Assembly: GCA_905371275.1 (NCBI GenBank)
Contig: CAJPLH010000022.1
Coordinates: forward strand, 1 to 17,852
Length of the DNA stretch: 17,852 bases
Reading direction: 5' to 3'
DNA from: Prevotellaceae bacterium
Lineage (GTDB): Bacteria > Bacteroidota > Bacteroidia > Bacteroidales > Bacteroidaceae
Part shown: in pieces, positions 15,736 to 17,852 of the stretch
Position numbering within the stretch: position 1 is the first letter of the stretch
Layout: each line of letters begins with the position of its first letter
Translations under genes and position numbers: made by a program
Notes under the pieces: model-generated
Seen by the model: the letters and a program-made list of their open reading frames with translations, nothing else
Database searches by the model: none
What the model was told of the DNA's origin: nothing

Positions 15736-15808
15736 TCGGGGCGACAGGATTCGAACCTGCGACCCCCTGGTCCCAAACCAGGTGCGCTACCAACTGCGCT
15801 ACGCCCCG
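15736..15808 (-). tRNA. tRNA-Pro, anticodon UGG
   Basis: The minus strand folds into a complete 73-base cloverleaf. A 7-bp acceptor stem (CGGGGCG/CGCCCCG) is followed by TA, a D-arm with a 4-bp GCGC stem, an anticodon stem CCTGG/CCAGG with loop TTTGGGA, a GGGTC variable region, and a T-arm with TTCGAAT. Discriminator A follows. Anticodon TGG reads proline codons. No CCA is encoded, so it is added after transcription. It has its own promoter at 15830-15861. Confidence 0.97.
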
Positions 15809-15825
15809 CGGTTATCGTTTAACCG
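15809..15825 (-). other. Hairpin abutting the 5' end of tRNA-Pro
   Basis: CGGTTA (15809-15814) pairs with TAACCG (15820-15825) around a five-base loop. The last stem base is next to the first base of the mature tRNA. The predicted transcription start is near 15822-15825, so the precursor leader would be little more than this hairpin. Confidence 0.45.
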
Positions 15826-15829
15826 AGTG

Positions 15830-15861
15830 CAAAAGTACGCACTTTATTTGAATCTTCCAAA
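15830..15861 (-). promoter_or_regulatory. tRNA-Pro promoter
   Basis: On the minus strand TTTG (15861-15858), a 20-base spacer and TACTTTTG (15837-15830) match the Bacteroidetes consensus, one spacer base longer than optimal. It lies just past the stop of the LolE-like gene, so the tRNA has its own promoter rather than relying on read-through. Confidence 0.75.
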
Positions 15862-15886
15862 TTTTCGAACAACTTTCTTTCAAAAA

Positions 15887-17173
15887 CTACTCGAATTTGA
15901 TGGCTTTTGATGGCTGAATACGAGAAACCACGTAACTTGGGAGCACCAACGCCAATGTTGTCAAGACCAATGTGCCCACATTCACTAAGACTATTGCCCA
16001 GCCATTTATCTCTACTGGCACAGTTTCTACATAATAGTTGGCGGGATCTAGATGAATCAAACCATACTTTTGTTGAACAAATAGGAGTCCGAGAGCAACG
16101 GCATCGCCAATGAGCAATCCTCTTACGATAATGAAACCTGCAAAATGGAGGAATACATTGCGAATTTTCGTGTTCGTCGCTCCCATTGCTTTGAGCACAC
16201 CAATGGTCTGCGTGCGTTCAAGAATTAAAATGAACAAGCCACTCACCATTGTAAAGCCCGACACACACAACATCAACACTAAAATCACCAACATATTAAA
16301 GTCAAGTAATTGCAGCCAAGAGAAGATAGAAGTGTAATGGTCTATGATGCTAAACGCTTTGCGCCCTTGCGACTTTTCGTCATTGAGTTGTCTACAGAGT
16401 CGCTCCACAGAAGGCAGCGTGCGATCAATAGATTGCATATCATTTAACCGCATTTCGATGACACTAGCCTCGTCCCCTTCCCAATGATTGAGCTTACGCA
16501 CGGTGTTGAGGTCTGCGATAACGAACATTTTATCAAAGATAGCCATATTCGTTTGGTAAATACCACACACTTTGAAGCGGCGCATCTTTATTGTCTCTTC
16601 AAAGAAATAAGCAAATACGCGGTCACCCACTTTTAAGTTTAGTTCGTTTGCTTGTCTTTGCGACAATAAGATTTCATTGCTAGCTGAAGAAGTATTATCA
16701 GCGTCAGTGGCATTCTCGCTCTTTGCCCCACCCTCTCGCTTCGGCAAACGGCCTTCCACCAAACTCTCAGCAAGAAAAGTTGTGTCGTAATCAGCAGGGA
16801 TGCCTTTGAGCGTGATGCCCATATAGTCGTTCTTCGTTTTGAGAATACCCATCTTTTGAGCCACTGGCGCCACGCTTCGTACTTCAGGCAATCGCTTCAG
16901 TTCGTTTACAAACAAGGTGTCCGCAGGAATAGGATAGGCATCAGGAGCATTCAAAGAACCAACATCAAGTATTTCAATGTGACTGCCAAAACCTTCCACC
17001 TTTTTGGTTATCTCTTGCTTAAAGCCCAAGATAATACACACGGAAAGTACCATCACAATAAGTCCAATTGCCACTCCTGTGGTAGCAATTGTTGTGGTGA
17101 GATGAGAAGCACGACGTTGCTCTGCGCCTACATTGCTAAAAAAACGCCGTGCTACAAAGAAGGGAAAATTCAT
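15887..17173 (-). CDS. LolC/LolE-like ABC-transporter permease (FtsX family)
   Basis: This 428-aa inner-membrane protein resembles the permease that releases lipoproteins from the inner membrane to the carrier LolA. TM1 lies at about 24-50. A large periplasmic domain (about 55-270) contains G-I-P-A-D-Y and the L-L-S-Q-R-Q-A-N-E-L-N-L-K-V-G-D stretch. Three further TMs follow (about 280-310, 330-360, 390-415), in a C-terminal FtsX domain with T-Q-T-I-G-V-L-K-A-M-G-A-T, and the end reads R-I-Q-P-S-K-A-I-K-F-E. This is the four-helix FtsX architecture of Lol permeases. No ATP-binding partner lies next to it in the window, as is common in Bacteroidetes. The assignment to lipoprotein transport is by family; other FtsX-type exporters have similar form. 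The aminotransferase gene ends 95 bases upstream on the same strand. Confidence 0.88.
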   Translation of the reverse strand: MNFPFFVARRFFSNVGAEQRRASHLTTTIATTGVAIGLIVMVLSVCIILGFKQEITKKVEGFGSHIEILDVGSLNAPDAYPIPADTLFVNELKRLPEVRSVAPVAQKMGILKTKNDYMGITLKGIPADYDTTFLAESLVEGRLPKREGGAKSENATDADNTSSASNEILLSQRQANELNLKVGDRVFAYFFEETIKMRRFKVCGIYQTNMAIFDKMFVIADLNTVRKLNHWEGDEASVIEMRLNDMQSIDRTLPSVERLCRQLNDEKSQGRKAFSIIDHYTSIFSWLQLLDFNMLVILVLMLCVSGFTMVSGLFILILERTQTIGVLKAMGATNTKIRNVFLHFAGFIIVRGLLIGDAVALGLLFVQQKYGLIHLDPANYYVETVPVEINGWAIVLVNVGTLVLTTLALVLPSYVVSRIQPSKAIKFE

Positions 17174-17268
17174 AACAACCGATTTTCTTTATCGAAACTC
17201 TTATTGTTTTAAAGGAAACACCGATATATTGATTGTTGGAGGATGTTTACTACGCAAGTTCTTCACGA

Positions 17269-17852
17269 TTAAGACTCCAACCTACCAGGGTAAGCCTCCA
17301 GAGCATATTTAAGAACAACCAATGCACGCGCCAAATCTTCTTTGTTCAACACATAAGCAATGCGCACTTGGTCTTTTCCTGCGCCAGGTGTGGTATAAAA
17401 TCCTGCTGCTGGGGCTAGCATCACAGTTTCTCCTTCGTAATCGAAGTCGCTTAAGCACCACGCACAAAACTTTTCTGCATCATCCACTGGTAATCGTGCG
17501 ACTGTATAGAACGCGCCCATAGGAATTGGGCTGTACACACCAGGGATTCTGTTTAAACCATCAATCAAGCAATTTCGACGCTCCACATATTCATCGTACA
17601 TTTCGCGCATATACTCTTTGGGGGTGTCGATGGAAGCCTCTGCCACTAACTGTCCAAGAAGCGGAGGAGACAATCGAGCTTGGCAAAACTTCATTACGGC
17701 ATTGCGCACTTCTTCGTTCTTTGTGATTAAAGCTCCCACTCTGATGCCGCATTCTGAATAGCGTTTAGACACAGAATCAATAAGCACCACGTTTTGCTCC
17801 ACTCCTTCCAAATGGCAAGCACTAATATAAGGCGAACCAGTATATATAAATT
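17269..17852 (-). CDS. PLP-dependent class I/II aminotransferase, C-terminal part (cut by window edge)
   Basis: The frame runs from the stop at 17269 to the right edge and stays open through 17852, so the start is outside the window. The apparent start near 17811 is only a TTG leucine codon inside the gene: the frame continues upstream as F-I-Y-T-G-S-P-Y-I-S-A. About 194 residues of the C-terminal half are visible. S-V-S-K-R-Y-S contains the PLP-binding lysine, followed by G-I-R-V-G-A-L-I, P-M-G-A-F-Y and Q-V-R-I-A-Y with the substrate-carboxylate Arg. This is aspartate-aminotransferase fold type I. The substrate cannot be deduced. Confidence 0.92.
   Translation of the reverse strand, partial: FIYTGSPYISACHLEGVEQNVVLIDSVSKRYSECGIRVGALITKNEEVRNAVMKFCQARLSPPLLGQLVAEASIDTPKEYMREMYDEYVERRNCLIDGLNRIPGVYSPIPMGAFYTVARLPVDDAEKFCAWCLSDFDYEGETVMLAPAAGFYTTPGAGKDQVRIAYVLNKEDLARALVVLKYALEAYPGRLES

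Noticed and set aside
17235..17281. Terminator of the aminotransferase gene (GTTGGAG/CTCCAAC)
   Set aside because: The stem is 7 bp with a 33-base loop, one arm lies inside the coding end, and no T run follows.

Overview
The window looks like a chromosomal segment of a low-to-mid GC Bacteroidetes, most likely order Bacteroidales. Three things support this: a SusC/SusD-type outer-membrane pair, promoter elements of the Bacteroidetes form (TTTG, 19-21 bases, TAnnTTTG) upstream of several genes, and house-keeping proteins of Bacteroidales type. I cannot name the genus from sequence alone.

Layout. Positions 1-579 hold no gene I can support firmly: a purine-rich repetitive stretch with a doubtful small ORF, then about 240 bases with several short hairpins. 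From 5718 down to 580, on the minus strand, run a DEDDh 3'-5' exonuclease, a SusC/RagA-like TonB-dependent porin and its SusD/RagB-like surface lipoprotein. From 5907 to 8990, on the plus strand, lie kdsA, a kdsD-type arabinose-5-phosphate isomerase and a membrane acyltransferase, so this block supplies Kdo for the lipopolysaccharide inner core and perhaps decorates a surface glycan. From 9164 to 12881, also plus, come aspS with its own promoter and terminator, then yicC, gmk and a small GlsB/YeaQ-type membrane protein, closed by a strong bidirectional hairpin. From 12968 to the right edge everything is on the minus strand: a secreted GH73 glucosaminidase with LysM repeats, class II fumarase fumC, tRNA-Pro(UGG), a LolC/LolE-like permease and the C-terminal part of a PLP-dependent aminotransferase cut by the window end.

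Function. Most of the window is core metabolism and envelope biology: Kdo synthesis, peptidoglycan hydrolysis, lipoprotein export, translation, nucleotide and TCA-cycle enzymes. The only accessory-looking part is the susCD pair with the odd stretch downstream of it. I found no convincing new multi-gene system, CRISPR array, phage or transposase. The points most worth a second look are the unusual N-terminus of the SusC-like protein, the metal-dependent type of KdsA inferred from four residues, the structured unexplained DNA at 304-540, and the hairpin that abuts the 5' end of the proline tRNA.
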